NCBI GenBank assembly: GCA_963708725.1
Contig: CAVPTL010000008.1
Coordinates: forward strand, 682,001 to 746,000
Direction of reading: 5' to 3'
Length of the DNA stretch: 64,000 nucleotides
DNA from: CAVPTL01 sp963708725
GTDB lineage: Bacteria; Actinomycetota; Thermoleophilia; Gaiellales; JAICJC01
The notes under the pieces were generated by a model. It did no database searches, was not told the DNA's origin, and worked only from the letters and a program-made list of their open reading frames with translations. A program made the translations under genes and the position numbers. Within the stretch, counting starts at the first letter, position 1. Each line of letters opens with the position of its first letter. Positions 41,436-50,030 of the stretch are shown here, one piece after another.

Positions 41436-42484
41436 CCGACATGCACGCCATCGCGGCCGCCGCCACCTCGCCGATACTGGGGGTGCCGTTGTCGGTGCTC
41501 GACGTCGCGCCGGTGTCGAGCGACCGCTCGGCCGTCGAGGCGCTGGCCGATTCGACCGAGCTGGTGCAGGAGGCCGAGCGACTCGGCTACCACCGGCTGT
41601 GGTACGCCGAGCACCACAACATGCCGGGGATCGCGAGCTCCGCACCCGAGGTGCTGATCGCAAATGCGGGAGCGCGCACGTCGCGGATCCGGTTGGGGTC
41701 TGGTGGCGTGATGCTGCCCAATCACGCTCCGCTTGTGGTGGCGGAGCGGTTCGGCACGCTGGAAGCGCTCTTCCCGGGGCGCATCGACCTGGGGATCGGA
41801 CGGGCTCCGGGTACCGATCAGCGCACCGCCGCGGCCCTGCGCCGGCTGGGTGCGAGTGACGACCTGCCCGAGTTGTTGCACGAGCTGTATGGGTTCTTCG
41901 AGGGCTTCGGCGTCGAGGAGGACTATCGCGGCATCCGCGCGATCCCGGGGTTTGGCGCAGAGATGCCGGCGATCTGGCTGCTCGGCTCGAGCGGGTTCAG
42001 CGCCCAGGTGGCGGGGGCACTCGGCCTGCCGTTCGCCTTTGCCCACCACTTCAGCGCTCACAACACGGTGCCCGCGCTCGACCTCTACCGTGAGACGTTT
42101 CGGCCCTCGGCGCTCCTCGAGAAGCCGTATCCGCTGGTGACCGCGATGGTGGTGTGCGCGCCCGATGACGAGGAGGCACAGCTGCTCGGTTCGGCCATCG
42201 CGCTCTCGTTTGCCCGGATGCGATCCGGCTATCCGCCGGCCCGGCTGCCGACCGTCGAAGACATCCAGGCGCACGATTGGACGCCGCAGGAGCGCGCGTT
42301 CGCCGACAGCTGGCTGGCGCCGCAGGCCATCGGGAGCCCCGAAACAGTCAAGCGCCGGATCACCGAACTGCTCGCCGAAACCGGTGCGGTCGAGTTCATG
42401 GCAACCACCAACGCACCGTCTGCGGCGGCGCGCACCCGCTCGTATCGGCTGCTGGCCGAGCTCGCCCAGCTGCCCCCCGGTTGA
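41432..42484 (+). CDS. LLM-class flavin-dependent oxidoreductase (MsnO8-like)
   Basis: The 350-aa luciferase-family barrel has PLSVLDVAPVSS near the N-terminus, RLWYAEHHNMPGIASSAPEVL, RLGSGGVMLPNHAPLVVAE, DLGIGRAPGTD and WLLGSSGFSAQVAG. This matches the group annotated as LLM class MsnO8 family. It probably uses FMN from a partner reductase. Last gene of a three-gene coupled operon; the stop is 1 bp from the convergent GMC gene end. Confidence 0.88.
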   Translation: MTDMHAIAAAATSPILGVPLSVLDVAPVSSDRSAVEALADSTELVQEAERLGYHRLWYAEHHNMPGIASSAPEVLIANAGARTSRIRLGSGGVMLPNHAPLVVAERFGTLEALFPGRIDLGIGRAPGTDQRTAAALRRLGASDDLPELLHELYGFFEGFGVEEDYRGIRAIPGFGAEMPAIWLLGSSGFSAQVAGALGLPFAFAHHFSAHNTVPALDLYRETFRPSALLEKPYPLVTAMVVCAPDDEEAQLLGSAIALSFARMRSGYPPARLPTVEDIQAHDWTPQERAFADSWLAPQAIGSPETVKRRITELLAETGAVEFMATTNAPSAAARTRSYRLLAELAQLPPG

Positions 42485-42485
42485 G

Positions 42486-44015
42486 CTAACTCGTCCGGGC
42501 TCTCACCAGCTCGGCAGACTTCTCACCGATCATGAACGTCGCCACCACCGGGTTGACGGTCGGCATCGTCGGGAAGATCGAACCGTCGGCGATGCTGATG
42601 CCCTCGAGCCCACGGATCCGCAGCTCGGGGTCGACCACCGCGGTGTCATCGCCGGCGTCGCCCATCTTGCATGTACCCGATGGGTGGTAGACGGTGTGGT
42701 GTACCGCGCGGCCGTACTCCGAGAGCGCCTCGTCGGAGGTGAGATCGGGGCCCGGTGCGATCTCGCGCTCGATCCAGTCGGCGAATGGGCCCTCGGCGGC
42801 GACCTGACGGGCAATCCTGAGTCCGTCGACGATCGTTTGCTCGTCGTAGCCGTCCTCGTCGGTGAAGTACCGGAAGTCGAGCGCCGGCTTGATGTTGGGA
42901 TCCTTCGACAGCAGGTACAGGCGACCCGTGGAGTGCGAGCGCGGGATGTTCGGGGTCATGCAGATACACCAGCGGTCGTCCGGCACCTCGTAGCCCAACC
43001 GCTCGGTGTTGAACGTGAACGGCAGCTGATAGGTGTGGTACATGAGGTCGGGTCGATCGTCACCACCGAGCCGGTTTACGAACAGCGCGCAGTCGGCGTC
43101 CATCGCGCCTTCGGGGCCCATCGGCTTTCGCAGCTTCCAGATGATGATCGACTCGGGGTGGTCGATCAGGTTCTCGCCGACCCCGGGAAGATCCTCAACC
43201 ACGTCGATGCCGAAGTGCTCGAGCTGCTTGCGCGGCCCGACGCCCGAGTACATCAGGAGACGTGGCGTATCCACCGACCCGCAGGCGACGATGATCTCGC
43301 GCTTGGCCTCGACGCGGTTGGTGCTGCCGTCGTCGTGCTCGGTGTGCACCGCTGTCGCCCGCTTGCCCGCGAACTCGATCCTGTGGGCGCGGGTGTTTGT
43401 GCGCACCTCCAGGTTGGGACGGTTACCCATGATCGGGTGCAGGTACATGACGCTCGAGGAAGAGCGCACGCCGGTCGCGTCGTTGTAACCGACGTCGAGG
43501 AACCCGGCGCCGTTGGGGAACGGCCCCGCGTTCCAGTCGGTGTTTCGGTCGACGCCCAACGCGGCACCGCAGGCCTCGATCCAGTCATACAGGATCGCGT
43601 TTCGGTCCCTCTCGGCGACGATCTGGTGCGGCCCGGGGATGCGATCGTAGTACTGATCCATGCCGTCGGGCTCCCAACCGGCACAGCCGACGTCGACCCA
43701 ATCCTGCCAATCCCCGGGAAACGGCTTGAACCAGATCATGGTGTTGTGCGACGAGCAGCCACCCAGCACCTTTGCCCGTGAATGCACGATGTGGGCGTTA
43801 CCGCGGGGCTGGAGGGTGGTCGTGTAGGCGAGATCGATCGGGCCTTCGAGCAGACCGAGCCACCGGCGGATCTGGAGCACATCGTCGAAGCCGACGTCGG
43901 TCGGACCCCATTCGAGGATGCACACCGAGACATTTGGATCTTCTGACAGACGGGCGGCGACGGCGGCTCCCGCGCTCCCGCCGCCCACCACGACGTAATC
44001 GAATGCATCTGCCAT
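42486..44015 (-). CDS. GMC-family FAD oxidoreductase (choline dehydrogenase-like)
   Basis: The 509-aa protein begins DYVVVGGGSAGAAVAARLSE (FAD motif). It has the GMC signatures VLGGCSSHNTMIWF near 80 and IVACGSVDTPRLLMYSGVG near 260, and a catalytic His in VYHPSGTCKMG near 447, then NPVVATFMIGEKSAEL. It oxidises an alcohol to an aldehyde or acid. ATG 44015 is used because GGGAG lies just upstream. The longer frame reaching 44102 begins inside a dispersed palindrome and is not credible. Confidence 0.92.
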   Translation of the reverse strand: MADAFDYVVVGGGSAGAAVAARLSEDPNVSVCILEWGPTDVGFDDVLQIRRWLGLLEGPIDLAYTTTLQPRGNAHIVHSRAKVLGGCSSHNTMIWFKPFPGDWQDWVDVGCAGWEPDGMDQYYDRIPGPHQIVAERDRNAILYDWIEACGAALGVDRNTDWNAGPFPNGAGFLDVGYNDATGVRSSSSVMYLHPIMGNRPNLEVRTNTRAHRIEFAGKRATAVHTEHDDGSTNRVEAKREIIVACGSVDTPRLLMYSGVGPRKQLEHFGIDVVEDLPGVGENLIDHPESIIIWKLRKPMGPEGAMDADCALFVNRLGGDDRPDLMYHTYQLPFTFNTERLGYEVPDDRWCICMTPNIPRSHSTGRLYLLSKDPNIKPALDFRYFTDEDGYDEQTIVDGLRIARQVAAEGPFADWIEREIAPGPDLTSDEALSEYGRAVHHTVYHPSGTCKMGDAGDDTAVVDPELRIRGLEGISIADGSIFPTMPTVNPVVATFMIGEKSAELVRARTS

Positions 44016-44082
44016 GTCAGCTCCCGGGTCGGAGATTGGGGTGTCATCCTCGCACACGCCGCGGGATTGGTCTATGCCAGCA

Positions 44083-44111
44083 TGAATAACGGTGCCAGGC
44101 ACCGTTATTCA
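44083..44111. repeat. Dispersed palindrome, copy 2 (AACGG type)
   Basis: Perfect 29-bp inverted repeat: arm TGAATAACGGTGCC, central A. It lies between the HNH gene end and the GMC gene start, both on the minus strand. Confidence 0.9.
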
Positions 44112-44122
44112 CCATCACACGT

Positions 44123-45013
44123 CTATGCCGCCGAATTGAACTGCTCAAAACGAGCTGCGAGTCGGTCGCGGTCAGGTTGCCGGCGAACGCTCGACGGAAT
44201 GTCGATCTGGTGCCCGTGGAACCCCTTTAGCAGCTCGAGCATCGGACCGTCCTCCTCATCGAGCAAGCGGGCCGCAACTCGGACTTCATAGTCAGGGGAG
44301 ACGCCTACGAGGTCGTTGTCGAAGGCGCGATGGTGGATGCTGCAAAGGCTCAGGCCGTTGGTCACCGCGGCGTCGCCATCCGGATCGGCATCGCGGATGA
44401 TGTGGGCAGCGTCGAGGAGACTCTGCTCCTTGAGCCGGCAAATCGCGCAACGGTCCCGGTACGCGGGGACCACGATCCCGCGGAAGCGTCGCTGGTGTAG
44501 CCGCACGGCGACCTGCCGCACGGAATACCGACGATCGATCACGTCGTCGGCGAGCATTGGTTCGCCGAGAACGTCGATGTTTCCGGGTACCAATCGAACT
44601 CGCTTGGAGTACGTGTCGTCTTCGACGACATACGTCGGGGCAATGACCTGGTAGCACCCCGGCTTGACCCCGACGTAGTAGGCCAGTGGCACGCGGTGCT
44701 CGGCGGCTGCGCGCAGGGCACGATTGTCCGGCTGGTCAATGCTTCCTAATCGGTAGGCGTACCAGAAACCGTCGTCCGTCTCTTCGTCGGTGTAGGGACG
44801 TTTGAACGACGTCATCAACCCCAGCGCGGCGGGCCCGCGCTGCCGCCGTGAGCGAAAGATGCCTTTCTGGGTACTCATGAACGGGATCCGTTCGCCGTCG
44901 AACATGAAGCCCTGATCCAGCCCGCCGACGTACGGGACGTCGCCCCCATGGACCGCGCGGAGACGCGCGAGTGCGGCGAAGCACACGACGCGGAGTTGGA
45001 GGTCGGTCTCCAC
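44123..45013 (-). CDS. HNH endonuclease domain protein
   Basis: The 296-aa protein has a C-terminal HNH (ββα-metal) domain: YRDRCAICRLKEQSLLDAAHI (Cys pair and DAAHI), then GLSLCSIHHRAFDNDLVGV. The N-terminal 180 residues contain DGERIPFMSTQKGIFRSRRQ and PLAYYVGVKPGCYQVIAPTYVVED, a region found upstream of solitary HNH nucleases in Actinobacteria. A role in restriction or DNA repair is possible. The gene sits between two palindrome copies 42 bp from its start-side edge and 11 bp from its stop side, which suggests it travelled as a unit. GTG start at 45013. Confidence 0.8.
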   Translation of the reverse strand: METDLQLRVVCFAALARLRAVHGGDVPYVGGLDQGFMFDGERIPFMSTQKGIFRSRRQRGPAALGLMTSFKRPYTDEETDDGFWYAYRLGSIDQPDNRALRAAAEHRVPLAYYVGVKPGCYQVIAPTYVVEDDTYSKRVRLVPGNIDVLGEPMLADDVIDRRYSVRQVAVRLHQRRFRGIVVPAYRDRCAICRLKEQSLLDAAHIIRDADPDGDAAVTNGLSLCSIHHRAFDNDLVGVSPDYEVRVAARLLDEEDGPMLELLKGFHGHQIDIPSSVRRQPDRDRLAARFEQFNSAA

Positions 45014-45041
45014 GCGCCCGATCCTCTCATAGCAACAAGGG

Positions 45042-45072
45042 GTGAATAACGGTGCCAGGCACCGTTATTCAC
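45042..45072. repeat. Dispersed palindrome, copy 3 (AACGG type)
   Basis: Perfect 31-bp inverted repeat: arm GTGAATAACGGTGCC, central A. Unusually it lies in a divergent promoter region, between the HNH and GcvT-like genes. Confidence 0.9.
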
Positions 45073-45119
45073 ACCGGTTCATCCACGCCGCTGGGCAGGA
45101 ACGGTGGGCATGCGTGCCG

Positions 45120-45125
45120 TAAACT
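45120..45125 (+). promoter_or_regulatory. -10 box, leaderless GcvT-like start
   Basis: TAAACT lies 6 nt before ATG 45132. Confidence 0.6.
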
Positions 45126-45131
45126 GACCTC

Positions 45132-47123
45132 ATGCACTCCTCTTACGCGCTTTCATCAGAAGATTTCAGCGTCGAGCGCGGTGACTCGGTCGCCACGCTC
45201 GCCGATCTCTGGCCCGGCGGATGGACTCCGCAGGACCGCCTCGGTGTCGTCATGGCAAATCCGATGGACGGCGTCGGCTGTTCCAATCTGATCTGCGCCA
45301 CCACGACCCTCTTCTACGACCACCTGCGAGAGACCAAGGGCACCGGCAACTTCTTCCGCTACGCCGACAACTTCATGATCGGGATCGGATGTGAGCCGGG
45401 CGATTTCAATCAGCTCGACGTGTGGCCGTTGCACAAGTTCGTCACCATCATCCAGCCGACCGCCGAGGCGCTGATCGAGGCCATCACCGACCGCGGCATC
45501 ACCCTGCTTGCGATCCCCGAGACCGGCGCGCGCTGTCGCGGCGAAGTCGTGCTCTCGACCTGGAACACCTACCTCGAGACCGTCCGCTGCGTGGTCACCT
45601 ACTCCGCATTGACCGGCAGAGCGCGGGATGCCGACACCTCGCTGGTCGGGAATCGGGTGGTCGAGTCCTACGTCGAGCAGGCGATCTTCTCGACCCCGGG
45701 AATCGACGCCGGGCTGCAGGCGCGACTGCGCCGGCTGCGACGAAACCTCGATCGCACCGAGAAGCAGCCGGTCGAGCAGTACCGCACGCTGCCGAATCCC
45801 GCCGCCGCCCGTGCGCTTCTGGGTGTGACGATGGTGTTGCCGCCGGGCCATCAGGAGCTGACCCGCCGTGCCACCCCGACCACGATCATGCCGGTCGAGG
45901 TGCCAATCCAGGCATCCGACACATTTGCACCCCCTTTTGACGGCGCCGCCGCCGCGGCGATGATCGTCACCGAGCCGGCACCATCCGGGGTCTACCCGGA
46001 CGGTCTGCTTCGCACGGGGTTTGACGCGATCCAGCGGCGGCTGGGCGGAACCTTCGGCGAGTTCGAGGGCTGGGAGTGGATCTCGGACTTCGGCGATCCC
46101 GTGGCTGAGCACCACGCCGTGCGCGAAGCGGTCGGTGTTTGGGACGAGTCTCCGCTGCGCAAGTGGTTCTTCAAGGGCAAGGACGCGCTGCCCGCGGCCG
46201 ACCATGTCTTCACCAGCGACATGGCTGCGCTCGCGGTCGGGCAATGCCGGTACGGGCCGTTCTGTGATCGCAACGGCAAGATGCTCGGAGACGGCGTCGT
46301 CTACCGCGGGGAGGACGACGAGAGCGTGTTCGTCGTAACCGCGCTCGAGTCGGATGGCGATCACTTCCGCCAGGTGTGCTCGCACCTCGATCTGGAAGTC
46401 GAGGAGCGGACGTTCGAGATCCCGCACCTCCAGCTCCAGGGCCCCCGCTCGCGCGAGCTTCTGAGCCAGCTGACCGACGCCGACATCGAAGGTCTCAAGT
46501 ACTTTCGCTGGTTCCCGCACCCGATCAAGGTGGGCGGGGTCGACGGCTGCTACGTCTCGCGTACCGGATACTCCGGCGAGGTCGGATACGAGATCTTCGT
46601 CCCGCGTGAAAGCGCCGAGCGCGTGTGGCAGGCGGTACTCGATCAGGGCGCGAACATGGGCATCCGGCCGTACGGGTTGGCGGCCGTCGAGTCGCTGCGG
46701 ATCGAGGCCGGCCTGATCTTCCTTGGGTACGACTACTTCCCGGCAGTCACCTCGCCGTTTCACGTCAACCTCGATCGGATGGTCAAGCTCGAGAAGCCGG
46801 ACTTCGTCGGCAAGGACGCGCTCGTGGCCGAGGAAGCCGCGGGGATCACACACCGGTCGGTCACGCTCGTGATCGCCGGCGACGAGGCCCCCGACTACAA
46901 CACGCCGGTGTTCCAGAACGGGCGTGGGGTGGGCAAGTTGACCTCGCCGTCGGCGGGTCGCTCGCCAACAGTCGACAAACTGATCGCGATGGCGACCATC
47001 GACGCTGAGCTCGCGACTCTGGGTACCCAGGTCGAGGTCACCTTGCCCGACGGACGGCTGGTGCCGGCGATCGTCGATCAGCACCCGATCTACGACCCGC
47101 AGAAGACCCGGCCGCGCTCGTAA
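45132..47123 (+). CDS. Two-domain protein: unknown N-terminal domain plus GcvT/aminomethyltransferase-like domain
   Basis: The 663-aa protein divides near residue 290. The C-terminal part follows folate-dependent GcvT proteins: WISDFGDPVAEHHAVREAVGV, LQLQGPRSRELLSQL, YVSRTGYSGEVGYEIFVP, and ESLRIEAGLIFLGYDYF. It should bind tetrahydrofolate and accept a one-carbon or aminomethyl group. The N-terminal part contains SVATLADLWPGGWTPQDR, CEPGDFNQLDVWPLHKF and many Cys/His but no family I can name; a DUF1989-like relation is possible but unproven. The gene stops 14 nt before the racemase-like gene, likely co-transcribed. Leaderless promoter. Confidence 0.72.
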   Translation: MHSSYALSSEDFSVERGDSVATLADLWPGGWTPQDRLGVVMANPMDGVGCSNLICATTTLFYDHLRETKGTGNFFRYADNFMIGIGCEPGDFNQLDVWPLHKFVTIIQPTAEALIEAITDRGITLLAIPETGARCRGEVVLSTWNTYLETVRCVVTYSALTGRARDADTSLVGNRVVESYVEQAIFSTPGIDAGLQARLRRLRRNLDRTEKQPVEQYRTLPNPAAARALLGVTMVLPPGHQELTRRATPTTIMPVEVPIQASDTFAPPFDGAAAAAMIVTEPAPSGVYPDGLLRTGFDAIQRRLGGTFGEFEGWEWISDFGDPVAEHHAVREAVGVWDESPLRKWFFKGKDALPAADHVFTSDMAALAVGQCRYGPFCDRNGKMLGDGVVYRGEDDESVFVVTALESDGDHFRQVCSHLDLEVEERTFEIPHLQLQGPRSRELLSQLTDADIEGLKYFRWFPHPIKVGGVDGCYVSRTGYSGEVGYEIFVPRESAERVWQAVLDQGANMGIRPYGLAAVESLRIEAGLIFLGYDYFPAVTSPFHVNLDRMVKLEKPDFVGKDALVAEEAAGITHRSVTLVIAGDEAPDYNTPVFQNGRGVGKLTSPSAGRSPTVDKLIAMATIDAELATLGTQVEVTLPDGRLVPAIVDQHPIYDPQKTRPRS

Positions 47124-47137
47124 CGGCCGCGGCGACG

Positions 47138-47803
47138 ATGGATCCCGACGGCCCCATTGGAGTGATCGCGTCGGGAACCGGCGCAGCCGCACTGGTCGCC
47201 GATCTACGCCGTCGCATGCCCCACGAGGACGTGATCTCGATGGCCGACCACGGCCATCCGGCCTGGGCGCGGCTGCAGGGAGCGTTCGTCCAAGGGCGGG
47301 TACGGGCGATGACGGTCGACCTGTGCAACGCGGGTGCCAAGCTGATCGTGGTGGGGTCGCTCCAGGGGACACTCGATGCGCTTGATGTCGCCCGGGCCGC
47401 GACTCCGGCGCCGGTCACAGGCGTCGATCTGCGCTTCGCTGTCGATCGGGCATTTGCGCTCTCACGCGGGGGGCCGGTGGCGGTCGTTGCCGCGTCCCAG
47501 ACCGTCCGGTTACCTCTGCTCCAGAGCGCGCTCAAGCGGATTCGCTCGGGCGGTCTGCCGGTGATCGAACCCTCGTCCGGCGAATTTGCGGGCTATCGCG
47601 GGCTGGTGCTGGCGGGAGCTTCGGCGTCGGCGGTGGGGGCACGCATCGCCGCCGGGGCCGATCGCGGCACCGTGGTGGTCGACACCGCGGCGGTGACCGC
47701 GTCACAGGTGCACCGCTATCTGGCTCGCTCATCGGCGCTGGCTCGCCGCCGCCGCGCGGGCCGCCACCAGCAACAGAGCTCCTTCCCGGCTGCCATCCGG
47801 TGA
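47138..47803 (+). CDS. Glutamate/aspartate racemase homologue lacking catalytic cysteines
   Basis: The 221-aa protein has the MurI fold layout: GPIGVIASGTGAAALVADL where MurI has GVFDSGxGGLT, then MPHEDVISMADHGHP and AKLIVVGSLQGTLDALDVAR. MurI has IVVACNTASA at the last position, so the first catalytic Cys is Ser here, and the N-terminal catalytic Asp is Ala. The second Cys motif (LGCTHYP) corresponds to VLAGASASAVG. Racemisation is therefore unlikely; it may bind a ligand only. Follows the GcvT-like gene on the same strand. The stop TGA is part of a dispersed palindrome. Confidence 0.6.
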   Translation: MDPDGPIGVIASGTGAAALVADLRRRMPHEDVISMADHGHPAWARLQGAFVQGRVRAMTVDLCNAGAKLIVVGSLQGTLDALDVARAATPAPVTGVDLRFAVDRAFALSRGGPVAVVAASQTVRLPLLQSALKRIRSGGLPVIEPSSGEFAGYRGLVLAGASASAVGARIAAGADRGTVVVDTAAVTASQVHRYLARSSALARRRRAGRHQQQSSFPAAIR

Positions 47804-47830
47804 ATAACGGTGCCTGGCACCGTTATTCAC
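47800..47830. repeat. Dispersed palindrome, copy 4 (AACGG type)
   Basis: Perfect 31-bp inverted repeat, central T. It supplies the stop codon of the racemase-like gene and ends 3 bp before the stop codon of the convergent oxidase gene. Confidence 0.9.
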
Positions 47831-47833
47831 GCC

Positions 47834-49201
47834 TCAGGTCTTCTTGCCCGGGTTCATCAGGTTCTTGGGGTCGAAAGCCTGTTTGACCCGGTGGTGCAGT
47901 CCCAGCGCGGCGGCGTTCCATTGCAGACCGAGGTGGCCGCGCTTGACCCAGCCGACGCCATGCTCTCCCGAGATCGTCCCACCAAGGCCGACCGCCAGCT
48001 CGAACAGCTCGTCGCAGGCCTGGTGCGCCCGCTTGACCGCGGCGCTGTCGCTGCGGTCAAGCAGAAAGCTCGAGTGCAGATTGCCGTCGCCGGCATGACC
48101 CCAGCTGCACGCGTCCAATCCGTGGCGCCCGCCGATCTCGATCGTGCCGATGACCGCCTCGGCGAGCCGGTCGAGTGGTACCGCCACGTCTTCCGAAAGC
48201 TTTCCGCCCATGCGTGCAGTGACCGCGATCGAGACCCCGTCGCGCCAGCGCCAGAGCCCGGCGATCTCGTCCGGACTGCCGAATCGCGTGACCGCGAGCG
48301 CGTCCTCGGCCAAGACGTCGGCAAGCGCATCGGCCATCACCGCTGCTTCTGACTCGGTGCCGTCGGCCTCGGCCAGCACCATGAACCCCGCGCCCGCTGG
48401 GACTGCGCCCGGATATGCGCCCGCCGCGAGCTCGATGGTGCGTTCGTCGAGGTACTCGAGCGCCGCGACTTGCAGGCCATTTCCCAGCACCCGCTCGAGT
48501 GCGGCGCAGCCGGTGGCAACGTCCGGGTACCAGCCCGCCACTGGAACCGCGGCTTCGGGCGCGGGAATCAGCCGCAGCCAGGCGGCGGTCACGATTCCGA
48601 GCGTGCCTTCGGAGCCGATCAGAAGGCTCTTGAGGTCGTAGCCGGCGACGTCTTTTCGGGTCGCTCCGCCCACGCTGATCAGCTCGCCCGGGGGCACCAC
48701 CGCCTCGAGTCCCGTCACCCACGCCCCGGTGACGCCGTACTTGAATGCGTGCGGGCCGCCAGCGTTGGTGGCGATGTTGCCGCCGATCTGCGACTGCTCC
48801 GCCGCGCCGGGGTCGGGCGGAAACAGCAGGCCGCTTTCGCGTGCGATTCGGCGTAGCTCTGACGTCGGCAGGCCGGCCTCGACCTGGATCCTCCAAAGCA
48901 GCGGATCGAAGCTGCGAACGCGGGTCATGCGCCGCAGGTCGACCACGACGCCGCCATTGATCGGCACCGCACCTCCGGCAAAGCCACTGCCGCCTCCCCG
49001 CGGAACGATTGCGATGTCACGTTCGTAACACCAGGCGACCACGGCGGTCACCTGCTCGGCGGTGGCGGGGACGACCACCGCATCGGGAGTGCCTTCGAGC
49101 CCCGCCGCCTCGGTCGCATCCGCTCGGTAGAAGGAGGGCGCCGGATCGAGCACCGAGTCTGCTCCGACGACCGCGGCCAGGTCATTGGAGAGGCTGCCCA
49201 T
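47834..49201 (-). CDS. FAD-linked oxidase (GlcD/D-lactate dehydrogenase-like)
   Basis: The 455-aa protein has a PCMH-type FAD domain (VPRGGGSGFAGGAVPINGG, near 70; IGGNIATNAGGPHAFKYG, near 140; GSEGTLGIVTAAWLRL) and a C-terminal oxidase cap ending AVGLGGTISGEHGVGWVKRG. It oxidises a 2-hydroxy acid such as glycolate or D-lactate. GlcE/GlcF partners are absent. ATG 49201 is only 21 bp from the divergent exonuclease start. Confidence 0.9.
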   Translation of the reverse strand: MGSLSNDLAAVVGADSVLDPAPSFYRADATEAAGLEGTPDAVVVPATAEQVTAVVAWCYERDIAIVPRGGGSGFAGGAVPINGGVVVDLRRMTRVRSFDPLLWRIQVEAGLPTSELRRIARESGLLFPPDPGAAEQSQIGGNIATNAGGPHAFKYGVTGAWVTGLEAVVPPGELISVGGATRKDVAGYDLKSLLIGSEGTLGIVTAAWLRLIPAPEAAVPVAGWYPDVATGCAALERVLGNGLQVAALEYLDERTIELAAGAYPGAVPAGAGFMVLAEADGTESEAAVMADALADVLAEDALAVTRFGSPDEIAGLWRWRDGVSIAVTARMGGKLSEDVAVPLDRLAEAVIGTIEIGGRHGLDACSWGHAGDGNLHSSFLLDRSDSAAVKRAHQACDELFELAVGLGGTISGEHGVGWVKRGHLGLQWNAAALGLHHRVKQAFDPKNLMNPGKKT

Positions 49202-49222
49202 CGGCCGCCTACGATACCAACC
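49202..49222. promoter_or_regulatory. Compact bidirectional promoter between GlcD-like and exonuclease III genes
   Basis: The entire gap is 21 bp. It contains TACGATA (49210-49216), whose reverse complement TATCGTA forms a -10 on the other strand. The plus -10 TACGAT is 7 nt before TTG 49223, and the minus TATCGT is 9 nt before ATG 49201. Both mRNAs would be leaderless or nearly so. Confidence 0.5.
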
Positions 49223-49999
49223 TTGAAACTCGCGACGTGGAATGTGAACTCGATCAAGATGCGGCTCCCGCGGGTGCTGGAGTTCCTCGAACAGCACCGC
49301 CCCGACGTGCTGTGCATGCAGGAGACCAAGACCGAATCTCCCGCATTCCCGCATGCCGAGCTGGCCGCCGCCGGCTACGCGGCGATCGACCACTCCGCCG
49401 GGCGATGGGCAGGGGTCGCAATCGCCGCGCGGCAGGAGCTCCCGATCACCGGGGCGGCCTTGGGCCTACCCGGAGAGACCGACGCCGACGAGGCCCGCTG
49501 GATCGAAGCCGACGTCGCCGGCATGCGCGTGTGCAGTGTGTATGTACCCAACGGCCGGGAGCTGGACAGCGAGCCGTTTGCCTCGAAGCTCACGTTTCTC
49601 GACGCGATGGCCGCCCACGCCCGTAACCACCAGGGAGCGCCGCTTGTGATCATGGGCGACATGAACATCGCTCCGGCCGATCTCGACGTGTACGACCCCG
49701 AGGCGTTCGTCGGCTCGACTCACGTCTCGGAGGCTGAGCGCAGCCGGCTGGGCGAAATCCTCGCAGCCGGGCTGGTCGACGCGTACGCCCACGTGCATCC
49801 CGGTGAGGTTGGTTACACCTGGTGGGACTACCGCCAGGGCCACTTCCACCGCGGCATGGGGCTACGCATCGACCTGGCCTTGGTGGCGACCCAGCTTGCG
49901 CCGCGGCTGGTCGAGTGCGGGATCGATCGCAACTACCGCAAGGGGCACAAGCCCTCCGATCACGCGCCGCTTCTGGTCGAGTTCGACGACCCCGCTTGA
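49223..49999 (+). CDS. xth: Exodeoxyribonuclease III (AP endonuclease)
   Basis: The 258-aa enzyme of the exonuclease-endonuclease-phosphatase fold has LATWNVNSIKMRLPRVLEFL, LCMQETKTESP (metal Glu), MGDMNIAPADLDVYDP, TWWDYRQGHFHRGMGLRIDL and SDHAPLLVEF (catalytic Asp-His). It cleaves abasic sites in base-excision repair. The TTG start is supported by leaderless spacing from the -10 box and by the match at the first residues. Confidence 0.94.
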   Translation: MKLATWNVNSIKMRLPRVLEFLEQHRPDVLCMQETKTESPAFPHAELAAAGYAAIDHSAGRWAGVAIAARQELPITGAALGLPGETDADEARWIEADVAGMRVCSVYVPNGRELDSEPFASKLTFLDAMAAHARNHQGAPLVIMGDMNIAPADLDVYDPEAFVGSTHVSEAERSRLGEILAAGLVDAYAHVHPGEVGYTWWDYRQGHFHRGMGLRIDLALVATQLAPRLVECGIDRNYRKGHKPSDHAPLLVEFDDPA

Positions 50000-50030
50000 G
50001 TTTTGTGGCGACATCGCCGATCGTGGCTGA

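Noticed and set aside
44015..44102. Extended N-terminus of the GMC oxidoreductase
   Set aside because: The extension begins inside a dispersed palindrome and lacks a ribosome-binding site; ATG 44015 has one and starts the FAD motif.
45156..47372. 738-codon minus-strand frame opposite the GcvT-like gene
   Set aside because: The plus strand carries clear GcvT motifs in this interval, and the antisense frame is Arg/Gly/Val-rich without domains.
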